NCBI RefSeq assembly: GCF_013778455.1
Contig: NZ_JACEHE010000001.1
Coordinates: 682,001 to 746,000, forward strand
DNA length: 64,000 nucleotides
Direction: 5' to 3'
Source: Streptomyces himalayensis subsp. himalayensis
GTDB lineage: Bacteria; Actinomycetota; Actinomycetes; Streptomycetales; Streptomycetaceae
Positions 33,739 to 42,272 of this stretch are shown piece by piece. Every line of letters starts with the position of its first letter. The first letter of the stretch is position 1. The translations under genes and the position numbers were made by a program. The notes beneath the pieces are model-generated. The model made no database searches. It saw only the letters and a program-made list of their open reading frames with translations, and was not told the origin of the DNA.

Positions 33739-33752
33739 TCGAAGCGCTTCGA
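33739..33752. promoter_or_regulatory. LacI-type operator palindrome TCGAAGCGCTTCGA (GH3 side)
   Basis: Perfect 14-bp palindrome with the central CG step typical of LacI/GalR operators, 100 bases before the GH3 start. Identical to sites at 33911 and 63338. Confidence 0.78.
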
Positions 33753-33910
33753 TGCTGTTGCCGTGGAGCGGTGAGTGTCAAGACACACCGTGGCAACGAA
33801 TTCGGGCGGGAAGCGTCGGATGCGGGCGTTCCTGATCGATTGATACCTCGGAGGAATCTTGGAATCGACCCTTGTGCGCCTCGAGGTGTTCACTTAACCT
33901 CACAGCAACA

Positions 33911-33924
33911 TCGAAGCGCTTCGA
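33911..33924. promoter_or_regulatory. LacI-type operator palindrome TCGAAGCGCTTCGA (transporter side)
   Basis: Second perfect copy, 137 bases before the binding-protein start, suited to blocking the transporter operon promoter. Confidence 0.78.
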
Positions 33925-34060
33925 CACGAGACCGGGCAGCCGTGATCACTGCACCGCTCCCAAGTCCGCTTCAGCTCAGCCAGTTTCACTCACGACACTG
34001 CAGCCGACCGGTGGCACGCCGCCCCGGGTGTCCTGGTGTGCACCACGAAGGGTTGACGCA

Positions 34061-35749
34061 ATGACGCCGAACTCCTCCTCCGCGAATTCCGCCCCCAGCC
34101 GGAGAAGCTTCCTCGCCTCGACGGCGTTCGCCGCGGTGGCTGTCGCCGGCGGGGCGCCTCTGCTGACCGCCTGCGGCGGTTCCGCCGAGACTGGAGAGGG
34201 CGCGACCTCCGGCAAGTCGGCCAAGAAGCTCCTGCCGACCTACACCCCGCGGAACATCGTCACCCCCGACATCCCCTCCAAGAACGGTTCCTCGGCGGGG
34301 TTCACCGGCAAGGTGAAGCTGGACGAGCTCGCCACCGCGGTCCCCGAGAAGCTCGGCACCGGCGCCAAGGTCAAGATCATGGCGCCCTTCTGGGGCACCC
34401 CGCCCAAGCAGGACTGCGCCTACTACACGGCCCTGAACGAGGCCACGGGTGTCGACGTCACCTGGCAGAACCAGGACGGCAACACCTACGGCGAGAAGAT
34501 CGGCGCGGTCCTGGCCTCCAGCAGCATCCCCGACATGCTGGTCGTGCCCGGCTGGGAGCTGGGCGGCAAGGTCCCCTCCGCGCTCGTCGCGAAGATGCTG
34601 GACCTGGGGCCGTACCTGGCCGGCTCCGAGGTCAAGAAGTACCCCAACCTCGCCGCCATCCCCTCCGACGCCTGGCAGCGCGGCATCTTCGGCGGCAAGC
34701 TCCGCGGCATTCCCTACCCGTACTCCTATGTCCCGAATATCGCGCCCTTCTACCGCAAGGACATATTCGAGGAGAAGGGCTGGGAGGTTCCGAAGTCCGC
34801 GGACGAATTCCTGGCTCTTGCCAAGGAGATGACCAGCAAGAAGGCCGGGGTCTACGGCTGCGACGACATGAAGTGGTCCTCCTTCAACATCTTCGGCTCC
34901 CTGGGCGGCAGCGAGAAGGCGCTCGGCTGGAAGCTGGACGGGGACAAGCTCGTCTACCGGGTCGAGACCGACGAGTACCTCGAGGCCCTGGAGTGGACCC
35001 GCAAGCTCTACGCGGCCGGGGTCGTCCACCCCGACGCCCGGGCCGTCAGCGGCGACTCCTCCCTTCGCTTCACCAGCGGCAAGGTCATGATGTACAACGC
35101 GGACATCACCGCCTGGTACGGCAAGACCGCGGAGATGGTCGGCAGCAAGACCACGCCGAACTTCGAGATGGCCGCCATGGACATCTTCGGCCACGACGGC
35201 GGCGACCCGAAGCTGTACGCGGGCACCCCGGCGAACATGTGGGCCTTCATCCGCAAGGACGCCCCCAAGGAGGTCGTGGAGAACCTGCTCGCCGCCTCCA
35301 ACTACGCCGCCGCCCCCTACGGGACCCGCGAGCAGATGATGGTCTACTACGGCGTCGAGGGCGCCCACTACACCGTCAAGGACGGCGTGCCCGTCAAGAC
35401 GGAACGCGGCAACACCGAGGTCCTGAACGCCTGGTCGATGCTGGCAGGACCGGCCTCCTTCATCGCGCACCCCGACCTCCCGGAGGTCGCCAAGGCGCAG
35501 GTCGAGTGGCAGCAGCGGATGGGTGCCTTCGTCACCAAGCCCCCGTTCTACGGGCTCACGATCGTCGAGCCGTCCCGCTACGCCAACCTCTCCGACCAGT
35601 TCGAGCAGCTCGAGGACGACTTCGTGCGCGGCAATAAGAAGCTGAGCGACGTCCAGCAGGCGATCAGCGACTGGAAGTCCAAGGGCGGCGACAAGCTCCG
35701 CGACTGGTACAAGAAGGAGATCCTCGACAAGAACGGCAGCGCTTCCTGA
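34061..35749 (+). CDS. oligosaccharide-binding lipoprotein of a CUT1 ABC importer
   Basis: A 562-residue extracellular solute-binding protein, long like the LplA/YtcQ group that binds larger oligosaccharides. It has a twin-arginine signal (R14-R15 in PSRRSFLAS) and lipobox cysteine C38 (LLTACGG). The lobes are joined at segments such as VKIMAPFWGTPPKQDC and PYSYVPNIAPFYRKDIF. ATG at 34061 follows a spacer with the LacI-type operators. Being first in the operon before two permeases and four glycoside hydrolase genes, its ligand is probably a xyloglucan oligosaccharide. Confidence 0.88.
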   Translation: MTPNSSSANSAPSRRSFLASTAFAAVAVAGGAPLLTACGGSAETGEGATSGKSAKKLLPTYTPRNIVTPDIPSKNGSSAGFTGKVKLDELATAVPEKLGTGAKVKIMAPFWGTPPKQDCAYYTALNEATGVDVTWQNQDGNTYGEKIGAVLASSSIPDMLVVPGWELGGKVPSALVAKMLDLGPYLAGSEVKKYPNLAAIPSDAWQRGIFGGKLRGIPYPYSYVPNIAPFYRKDIFEEKGWEVPKSADEFLALAKEMTSKKAGVYGCDDMKWSSFNIFGSLGGSEKALGWKLDGDKLVYRVETDEYLEALEWTRKLYAAGVVHPDARAVSGDSSLRFTSGKVMMYNADITAWYGKTAEMVGSKTTPNFEMAAMDIFGHDGGDPKLYAGTPANMWAFIRKDAPKEVVENLLAASNYAAAPYGTREQMMVYYGVEGAHYTVKDGVPVKTERGNTEVLNAWSMLAGPASFIAHPDLPEVAKAQVEWQQRMGAFVTKPPFYGLTIVEPSRYANLSDQFEQLEDDFVRGNKKLSDVQQAISDWKSKGGDKLRDWYKKEILDKNGSAS

Positions 35750-36801
35750 TGGCTCTTCAGGCCGAACGCCCGCCCCGGCCCGCCGGCACCCGGGGCGGGC
35801 GGGAGCCCCAACAGCCCCGCCGGTTCCAGGGATTCCGCCTCTCCCGGCGTACGCGGACGGCTGCCCGCCTCGGCAGCCTCACCTGGCGCACCCGGCTGCG
35901 GCGCGACCGCACGCTGATCCTGATGACGCTGCCCGCGGTGGTGTTGCTCCTGGTCTTCAACTACGTTCCGCTGCTCGGCAATGTGGTCGCCTTCCAGGAC
36001 TACAACCCCTATATCTCCACCAACGGCGTCACGGCGATCTTCAACAGCCCCTGGGTGGCGTTCGAGCAGTTCGAGAAGATGTTCAACGACTCGAACTTCT
36101 GGGGCGCGTTCGAGAACACGCTGGTGCTGTTCTTCATTCAGCTGGTGCTGTTCTTCCCGGTGCCGATCGTGCTCGCGCTGGTCATCAACAGCGTGATCAG
36201 GCCCCGGGTCCGTGCCCTGTCCCAGGCGATCCTCTATCTCCCGCACTTCTTCTCCTGGGTCCTGGTCGTCACGGTCTTCCAGCAGATGTTCGGCGGCGCC
36301 GGGCTGATCGCCCAGATCCTCGAGGACCACGGGATCAGCGGCTTCGATCTCATGACGAACGCGGGCATCTTCAAGTACCTGGTCACCTCCGAGATGATCT
36401 GGAAGGACGCGGGCTGGGGGATCATCGTCTTCCTCGCCGCGCTCGCCTCGGTCAGCCCCGATCTGTACGAGGCGTCGGCGATGGACGGGGCGAACCGGTG
36501 GCGGCGGATGTGGCATGTCACGCTGCCCGCGCTCCGGCCGGTGATCGCGCTGCTGCTGGTGCTGCGGGTCGGCGACGCCCTCACCGTCGGGTTCGAGCAG
36601 CTGCTGCTGCAGCGCGACGCGGTGGGCGCGGGCGCCTCCGAAGTCCTGGACACCTATGTCTGGAACGTCGGCATCCAGAACGGGGACTTCAGCTACGCGG
36701 CTGCGGTCGGCCTGGTCAAGGGGGTCATCGGCGTGTGCCTGGTCCTGGCCGCCAACAAGTTCGCGCATCTCCTGGGCGAGCAAGGGGTGTACAAGAAATG
36801 A
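35749..36801 (+). CDS. CUT1 ABC permease (LplB-like)
   Basis: A 350-residue permease. A basic, proline-rich 45-residue N-terminus precedes six membrane helices; the EAA loop EASAMDGANRWRRMWHVTLP (about residues 242-261) is the ATPase contact. Start and preceding stop share one base (TGATG). No ATPase gene is in the operon, which is normal for Streptomyces sugar importers that share the MsiK ATPase. Confidence 0.87.
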   Translation: MALQAERPPRPAGTRGGREPQQPRRFQGFRLSRRTRTAARLGSLTWRTRLRRDRTLILMTLPAVVLLLVFNYVPLLGNVVAFQDYNPYISTNGVTAIFNSPWVAFEQFEKMFNDSNFWGAFENTLVLFFIQLVLFFPVPIVLALVINSVIRPRVRALSQAILYLPHFFSWVLVVTVFQQMFGGAGLIAQILEDHGISGFDLMTNAGIFKYLVTSEMIWKDAGWGIIVFLAALASVSPDLYEASAMDGANRWRRMWHVTLPALRPVIALLLVLRVGDALTVGFEQLLLQRDAVGAGASEVLDTYVWNVGIQNGDFSYAAAVGLVKGVIGVCLVLAANKFAHLLGEQGVYKK

Positions 36802-37724
36802 GCGTCAGCCTGAGCCCGATCGCCCGTCTGCGGGCACCGGAGCGTCCGGTGTGGGAGGAGCCCCCGAGCCGGGTCGGCCTCACCGCCAAGGGCGTCTTCC
36901 TCGCCGTGTGCTGCCTGGGTGTGCTCTTCCCGCTCTGGGTGGTGGTCGTCACCAGCCTCTCCCCGCGCGATGTGATCGAGTCCGCCGGGGGGCTGGTGAT
37001 CTGGCCGCAGGGGATCACCTTCGTCAACTACCAGGAGCTGCTGAGCGGCGGCCAGGTGAGCCGGGCCATGCTGGTCTCGCTCGGGGTCACGGGCTTCGGC
37101 ACGCTGTTCTCGATGGCGGTTTCGATCCTCGCCGCCTACGGCCTCTCGAGGCCCGGCTCCTTCGGCCACCGCATCCTGCTGATGGCCCTGATGGCGACCA
37201 TGTTCTTCAGCGCCGGCCTCATCCCCACGTATCTGCTGGTGCAGACCCTCGGCCTGACCAACACCTACCTGTCGCTGATCCTGCCGAGCGCCGTCAGCGT
37301 CTTCAACATCCTGGTGCTGCGGTCCTTCTTCATGAACATCTCGCCGGAGCTGACCGACAGCGCGCGGATCGACGGCGCCGGCGAGGTGCGCATCCTGTGG
37401 ACGATCATCATGCCGCTCTCCCGGGCGGTGATCGCGGTGATCTCGCTCTTCTACGCCGTCGCCTACTGGAGCGCCTGGTTCAACGCGATGATCTACATCG
37501 ACGACCAGAACAAGATGCCGCTGCAGAACGTGCTGATCCAGCTGGTGCAGAAGAACACCGGTCTGCCGACCGGGCTCAGCCAGCGGGTCAACACCGGCGA
37601 GCTGTCCGCCCTCGGGCTGCAGATGGCCGTCATGGTGCTCGCCCTGGTCCCGGTCGCGATCGCTTCGCCCTTCGTCCAGAAGCACTTCAAGAAGGGCATG
37701 CTCACCGGCGCGATCAAGGGCTGA
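36798..37724 (+). CDS. CUT1 ABC permease (YtcP/LplC-like)
   Basis: A 308-residue second permease with six helices and EAA-type loop DSARIDGAGEVRILWTIIMP. The ATG overlaps the previous stop (ATGA, 36798-36801). The family conducts oligosaccharides together with the LplB-type partner. Confidence 0.87.
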   Translation: MSVSLSPIARLRAPERPVWEEPPSRVGLTAKGVFLAVCCLGVLFPLWVVVVTSLSPRDVIESAGGLVIWPQGITFVNYQELLSGGQVSRAMLVSLGVTGFGTLFSMAVSILAAYGLSRPGSFGHRILLMALMATMFFSAGLIPTYLLVQTLGLTNTYLSLILPSAVSVFNILVLRSFFMNISPELTDSARIDGAGEVRILWTIIMPLSRAVIAVISLFYAVAYWSAWFNAMIYIDDQNKMPLQNVLIQLVQKNTGLPTGLSQRVNTGELSALGLQMAVMVLALVPVAIASPFVQKHFKKGMLTGAIKG

Positions 37725-37750
37725 CGCCCGCGCCACCCTACGTACGCCCT

Positions 37751-37784
37751 CGTGTCCGGCCGTGCCTGTCACCGGCCGGACACG
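37751..37784 (+). terminator. 12-bp stem hairpin after the permease genes
   Basis: CGTGTCCGGCCG (37751-37762) pairs with 37773-37784 around a 10-base loop, 27 bases after the permease stop. It could end the transporter transcript or partly attenuate the downstream hydrolase genes. Confidence 0.75.
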
Positions 37785-37919
37785 GCGGGCTGAGGCTCCA
37801 CCTCCCCGTCGCGCGGCCGGTTCGAGCCGCCAGGTGCCTTCCGAGGCCCTCCACGTCGGCTCTCCTCCTGCTCCCCTCCTCAGCCTCCTCCGCTTCTCCC
37901 GCACAGAACGAGGTATGTC

Positions 37920-40154
37920 ATGCGCACGTATGGCCTGAGCAGACGTGCGGTCCTCGCCGGGACCGCCGCAACCGCCGCTCTCACCGCTGTCCCCGCCTTC
38001 CAGGGCAGGGCACACGCGGCCACCGACGACACCGCGGCCGCCGCTTCCGGGGCCGCCGCGTACCGCTGGCGCAACGCCGTCATCGGCGGCACCGGCTTCA
38101 TCAGCGGCGTGCTGTTCCACCCCTCCGTGCGCGGCCTCGCCTACGCCCGTACGGACATCGGCGGTGCCTACCGCTGGGACGACGCCACGAGCCAGTGGGT
38201 GCCGCTCACCGACCACATCGGCTGGGACGACTGGAACCTGCTCGGCGTCGAGGCGATCGCCGTGGACCGCGCCCACCCGGACCGGGTGTACCTGGCCGTC
38301 GGCACGTACTCCCAGCCGTGGGCGGGCAACGGCGCCGTGCTGCGCTCCGACGACCGCGGGGCCACCTGGACGCGCACCGATCTGACCGTGAAGCTCGGCG
38401 CCAACGAGGACGGACGCGGCGCCGGTGAGCGACTCCTCGTCGACCCGCGCGACAGCGACACCCTGTGGCTCGGCACCCGCCACGACGGACTGCTCAAGTC
38501 CCCCGACCGAGGCGCGACCTGGGCCTCCGCGGATTTCCCGGCGCAGGCGAACGCCTCGGGCCAGGGCGTCATGTTCCTCGTCGCGGCCGGGCGCACCCTG
38601 TACGCCGGCTGGGGAGACGGCGACGGCAGCGCGACCGCCACGGCCCTGTACCGCACGACCTCGTCCGGCGGCTGGGAGGCCGTGCCCGGCCAGCCCACCG
38701 GGACCGCCGCCAAGGTGCCGATCCGCGCCGCGTACGACTCCACCACGCGAGAGCTGTACGTCACCTACGCCGACACCCCCGGCCCGAACGGCCACTCCAC
38801 CGGCTCGGTCCACAAGCTGAACACCGCGACCGGCAAGTGGACCGAGGTCACGCCCGTGAAGCCCGGCGGCACCACGGCCGACGGCTCCAAGGACACCTTC
38901 GGCTACGGCGGGGTGGCCGTGGACGTCCGCCGCCCCGGCACCGTCGTCGTCTCCACCAACAACCGCTGGGCGGCCGTCGACACCCTGTTCCGATCCACCG
39001 ACCGTGGCCGTACCTGGACGTCCCTCAAGGACGCTGCTGTCTTCGACGTATCCGAGACTCCTTATCTGAAGTGGGGCGAGGAAAAGCCCAAGTTCGGCTG
39101 GTGGATCCAGGCCATAGGCATCGACCCGTACGACTCGAAGCACATCGTGTTCGGGACGGGCGCGACGCTCTATGCGACCCGGGACCTGAAGAACTGGGCA
39201 CCGCAGATCCGCGGCCTGGAGGAGACCTCCGTGCGCCAGCTGATCTCGCCCCCGGCCGGCGATGCACACCTGCTCAGCGGGCTCGGGGACATCGGCGTGA
39301 TGTACCACGAGCTGCTCACGGCGTCTCCGTCGCGCGGCATGGCGACGAACCCCGTGTTCGGGACGGCGACGGGACTCGCGCTGGCCGCGGCCAAGCCGTC
39401 GTACGTCGTGCGGACGGGCTGGGGCGACAAGGGCAACGGCGCGTACTCGAACGACGGCGGGCAGACCTGGGCGCCCTTCGCGGCCCAGCCCGACATCGCC
39501 AAGAGCGCTCCGGGACCGATCGCCACCAGCGCCGACGGCTCGACGCTGCTGTGGACGTTCGTGCACTGGGACGGCACCAAGTACGCCGCGCACCGCTCCA
39601 CGGACAACGGCGCGACCTGGACCGAGGTCTCCTCCTTCCCGAAGGGCGCCACGCCGGTCGCCGACCCGGCCGACCCGACGCTCTTCTACGCGTACGACAC
39701 CGACACAGGAACGCTATACGCGAGCACTGACAGTGGCGCTTCGTTCACCATCCGTGCGACCGGACTGCCCTCCGGCGACAGCCAGTTCAAGATTGCCGCG
39801 GCTCCCGGCCGCAGCGGCGACCTGTGGCTCTCGGCCAAGTGGAACGGCCTCTACCGCTCCACCGACGGCGGCGCCACCTTCACGAAGGTGACGAGCTGCT
39901 GGGCCTCGTACACGCTCGGCTTCGGCAAGGCGGCCGACGGCGCCGACTACCCGGCGATCTACCAGGTCGGCGCCACGGAGGCGATCACCGCCGTCTACCG
40001 CTCCGACGACGAGGCCAAGACCTGGATCCGCATCAACGACGACGCCCACCAGTGGGGCTGGATCGGTGAGGTCATCGCCGGCGACCGCCGCATCTTCGGC
40101 CGGGTCTACCTCGGCACCAACGGCCGCGGCATCCAGTACGGAGACCCGGCCTGA
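37920..40154 (+). CDS. GH74 xyloglucanase (secreted)
   Basis: A 744-residue protein of two seven-bladed beta-propellers. Twin-arginine signal LSRRAVLAG at the N-terminus, cleavage near AHA-ATDD (residue 34). The GH74 catalytic pair is visible: D79 in ARTDIGGAYRW, and D457 in SGLGDIGVMYH. Asp-box/BNR repeats (SDDRGATW, SPDRGATW, STDRGRTW, STDNGATW, STDGGATF) recur through both propellers. GH74 enzymes cut the beta-1,4-glucan backbone of xyloglucan; endo or exo mode depends on loops I cannot judge. It is the main basis for the xyloglucan reading. No CBM is attached. Confidence 0.92.
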   Translation: MRTYGLSRRAVLAGTAATAALTAVPAFQGRAHAATDDTAAAASGAAAYRWRNAVIGGTGFISGVLFHPSVRGLAYARTDIGGAYRWDDATSQWVPLTDHIGWDDWNLLGVEAIAVDRAHPDRVYLAVGTYSQPWAGNGAVLRSDDRGATWTRTDLTVKLGANEDGRGAGERLLVDPRDSDTLWLGTRHDGLLKSPDRGATWASADFPAQANASGQGVMFLVAAGRTLYAGWGDGDGSATATALYRTTSSGGWEAVPGQPTGTAAKVPIRAAYDSTTRELYVTYADTPGPNGHSTGSVHKLNTATGKWTEVTPVKPGGTTADGSKDTFGYGGVAVDVRRPGTVVVSTNNRWAAVDTLFRSTDRGRTWTSLKDAAVFDVSETPYLKWGEEKPKFGWWIQAIGIDPYDSKHIVFGTGATLYATRDLKNWAPQIRGLEETSVRQLISPPAGDAHLLSGLGDIGVMYHELLTASPSRGMATNPVFGTATGLALAAAKPSYVVRTGWGDKGNGAYSNDGGQTWAPFAAQPDIAKSAPGPIATSADGSTLLWTFVHWDGTKYAAHRSTDNGATWTEVSSFPKGATPVADPADPTLFYAYDTDTGTLYASTDSGASFTIRATGLPSGDSQFKIAAAPGRSGDLWLSAKWNGLYRSTDGGATFTKVTSCWASYTLGFGKAADGADYPAIYQVGATEAITAVYRSDDEAKTWIRINDDAHQWGWIGEVIAGDRRIFGRVYLGTNGRGIQYGDPA

Positions 40155-40172
40155 CATCCCGCCCGGCGGCGC

Positions 40173-40229
40173 GACCCCAGACGCCCAGCGTGACCCCAGA
40201 CGCCCAGCGTGACCCCCGACGCCCAGCGT
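40173..40229. repeat. 19-bp tandem repeat, three copies
   Basis: GACCCCAGACGCCCAGCGT at 40173-40191 and 40192-40210, with a one-base variant at 40211-40229. It fills the spacer between the GH74 and GH42 genes, just before the ACGGAGAAC ribosome site. Confidence 0.9.
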
Positions 40230-40247
40230 GTACGGAGAACTTTCCTT

Positions 40248-42272
40248 ATGACCCGCCCGACGCCCCGCTCAACGCCCGCCGCCGGATCCGGTACACCGGA
40301 CCGGCCCACCCTCGCCGACACCACGCGCGGACGCGTCCTCTTCGGAGGCGACTACAACCCCGAGCAGTGGCCCGAGGAGACCTGGCACGAGGACGTGCGC
40401 CTCATGCGCGAGGCCGGCGTCAACTCCGTCACGTTGGGCGTCTTCTCCTGGGCGAAGCTCGAACCACGCCCGGGTGCACGGGAGTTCGGCTGGCTCGACC
40501 GCCTGATGGACCTCATGCACGAGAACGGCATCGGGGTCGTCCTGGCGACGCCGACCTCCTCGCCCCCGCCGTGGATGGGCCGCCTGCACCCCGAGACGCT
40601 GCCCCGCGACGAGAACGGCCAGACCGAGTGGTGGGGCTCCCGCCAGCACTTCTCGCACTCCAGCGCCACCTACCGCCGGTACGCCGCCGCCATCACCGAG
40701 GACCTGGCCGCCCGCTACGCCAGCCACCCTGCCCTCACCATGTGGCACATCAACAACGAGTACTGCACCTACGACTGGGGCGACGAGGCGGCCACCACCT
40801 TCCGACGCTGGCTGAAGGACAAGTACGGCACGCTCGACGCCCTCAACACAGCCTGGGGGACCGCCTTCTGGAGCCAGGGCTACGGCAGCTGGGACGAGAT
40901 CCTCCCGCCCCGCCGCGCCCACTACATGAAGAACCCCACCCACGTGCTGGACTTCAAGCGCTTCACCTCGGACATGCTCCTGGAGTGCTACGTCATCGAG
41001 CGCGACATCGTCCGCCGGCACACCCCACACATCCCGGTGACCACCAACTTCATGCCGTTCTGGACGGGCCAGGACGCCTGGCGGTGGGCCGAGGAGGAGG
41101 ACGCCGTCTCGGTCGACATCTACCCGGACCCGCGCGACCCCTTCGGCGGCCAGAACGGGGCTCTGATCCAGGACATGACGCGCTCCCAGGCGCGCGGCGG
41201 TCCGTGGATGGTCATGGAGCAGGCGGCCGGGCCGGTCAACTGGCGGGGCGTCAACCACCCCAAGCCGCGCGGCCTCAACCGGCTGTGGTCGCTCCAGGCC
41301 GTCGCGCGCGGGGCCGACGCCGTCTGCTACTTCCAGTGGCGCCAGTCCCGGCAGGGCTCGGAGAAGTTCCACTCCGGGATGGTCAGTCACGCGGGGGAGC
41401 AGGGCCGCACCTTCCAGGAGGTCAAGCAGATCGGTGCCGAACTGGCCCGTATCAGCGGCGAGGTGACCGGCACGCGCGTGCCCGCCGATGTCGCGATCCT
41501 GCACGACTGGAACGCCTGGTGGGCGGGCCAGCAGGACGGCCGGCTCTCCTCCAGGGTCGACTACCAGGACGTCGTACGCGCCTGGCACCGAGCCCTGTGG
41601 GAGACCAACACGACGGCCGCCTTCGCCCACCCCGAGCACGACCTCTCCGCGTACAAGCTGGTCGTCGTGCCGCAGCTGTATCTGCTCACCGACGCGGCGA
41701 TCGACAACCTGGTGGCGTACGTGCAGCGGGGCGGCACCCTCGTCTGCGGCTTCCAGACCGGTGTCGCAGACGAGGACGACCGGGTGCGCACGGGCGGCAT
41801 GGACGCGCGGCTGCGGGAGCTCTTCGGCATCCGGATCCTGCACGAGTGGTGGCCCCTGGACGCGGGCGAGACCGTGGAGGCCGAGGGCTTCCGCGGCACG
41901 CTCTGGTCCGAGGAGCTGGAGGCCGGGGACGCCGACGCCGTCACGCCCTACAAGGGCGGTGAGCTCGACGGCCTCCCGGCCGTGCTGCGCAAGGGCCGCG
42001 CCTGGTACGTCTCCACGCTCCCCGAGCCCGAGGCGCTGCGCGATCTGCTGGCGCGGGTGGCCGCCGAGGCCGGCGTACGGCCGGTGCTCGAGGGCCTCCC
42101 GGCCGGGGTGGAGGCGGTTCGCCGGGGCGAGTTGCTCTTCGTCCTCAACCACGGGCGCGAGCCGGTCACGGTCGAGGTGCCCGCCGGCACGCACCGCGAT
42201 CTCCTCACCGGCGAGGCCGCCGAGGGGTCGCTGGAGCTGGAGCGGTACGGGGTGGCGGTGTTGGCGCCGTGA
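40248..42272 (+). CDS. GH42 beta-galactosidase
   Basis: A 674-residue cytoplasmic enzyme. FGGDYNPEQWPEETW near residue 32 is a GH42 hallmark. The acid/base is E171 in HINNEYCTYDWG and the nucleophile E324 in WMVMEQAAGPVNWR. The trimerisation (about 400-600) and C-terminal small beta domain follow. ATG at 40248 with ACGGAGAAC upstream is chosen; an in-frame ATG 13 codons earlier lies in the tandem repeat. In this locus it would remove the galactose of xyloglucan side chains. Stop overlaps the next start (GTGA). Confidence 0.92.
   Translation: MTRPTPRSTPAAGSGTPDRPTLADTTRGRVLFGGDYNPEQWPEETWHEDVRLMREAGVNSVTLGVFSWAKLEPRPGAREFGWLDRLMDLMHENGIGVVLATPTSSPPPWMGRLHPETLPRDENGQTEWWGSRQHFSHSSATYRRYAAAITEDLAARYASHPALTMWHINNEYCTYDWGDEAATTFRRWLKDKYGTLDALNTAWGTAFWSQGYGSWDEILPPRRAHYMKNPTHVLDFKRFTSDMLLECYVIERDIVRRHTPHIPVTTNFMPFWTGQDAWRWAEEEDAVSVDIYPDPRDPFGGQNGALIQDMTRSQARGGPWMVMEQAAGPVNWRGVNHPKPRGLNRLWSLQAVARGADAVCYFQWRQSRQGSEKFHSGMVSHAGEQGRTFQEVKQIGAELARISGEVTGTRVPADVAILHDWNAWWAGQQDGRLSSRVDYQDVVRAWHRALWETNTTAAFAHPEHDLSAYKLVVVPQLYLLTDAAIDNLVAYVQRGGTLVCGFQTGVADEDDRVRTGGMDARLRELFGIRILHEWWPLDAGETVEAEGFRGTLWSEELEAGDADAVTPYKGGELDGLPAVLRKGRAWYVSTLPEPEALRDLLARVAAEAGVRPVLEGLPAGVEAVRRGELLFVLNHGREPVTVEVPAGTHRDLLTGEAAEGSLELERYGVAVLAP

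Larger units (their letters stand above)
33640..34060. promoter_or_regulatory. divergent control region of the glycan locus
   Basis: The 421-bp spacer holds two perfect TCGAAGCGCTTCGA palindromes (33739-33752 and 33911-33924), so both the GH3 and the transporter promoters can be repressed. A 9-bp tandem repeat (GAGGTCTGC at 33664-33672, 33673-33681 and a variant at 33682-33690) lies in the GH3 leader. No gene is visible. Confidence 0.75.

Noticed and set aside
30811..33774. 987-codon open frame opposite the GH3 gene
   Set aside because: It mirrors the GH3 coding frame in GC-rich DNA; composition (Arg, Gly, Val-rich) and lack of any domain show it is a shadow.
40963..40976. another LacI-type operator inside the GH42 gene
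   Set aside because: The TCAAGCGCTTCA-like string is coding (DFKRFT), lacks the outer palindrome bases and is far from a promoter.
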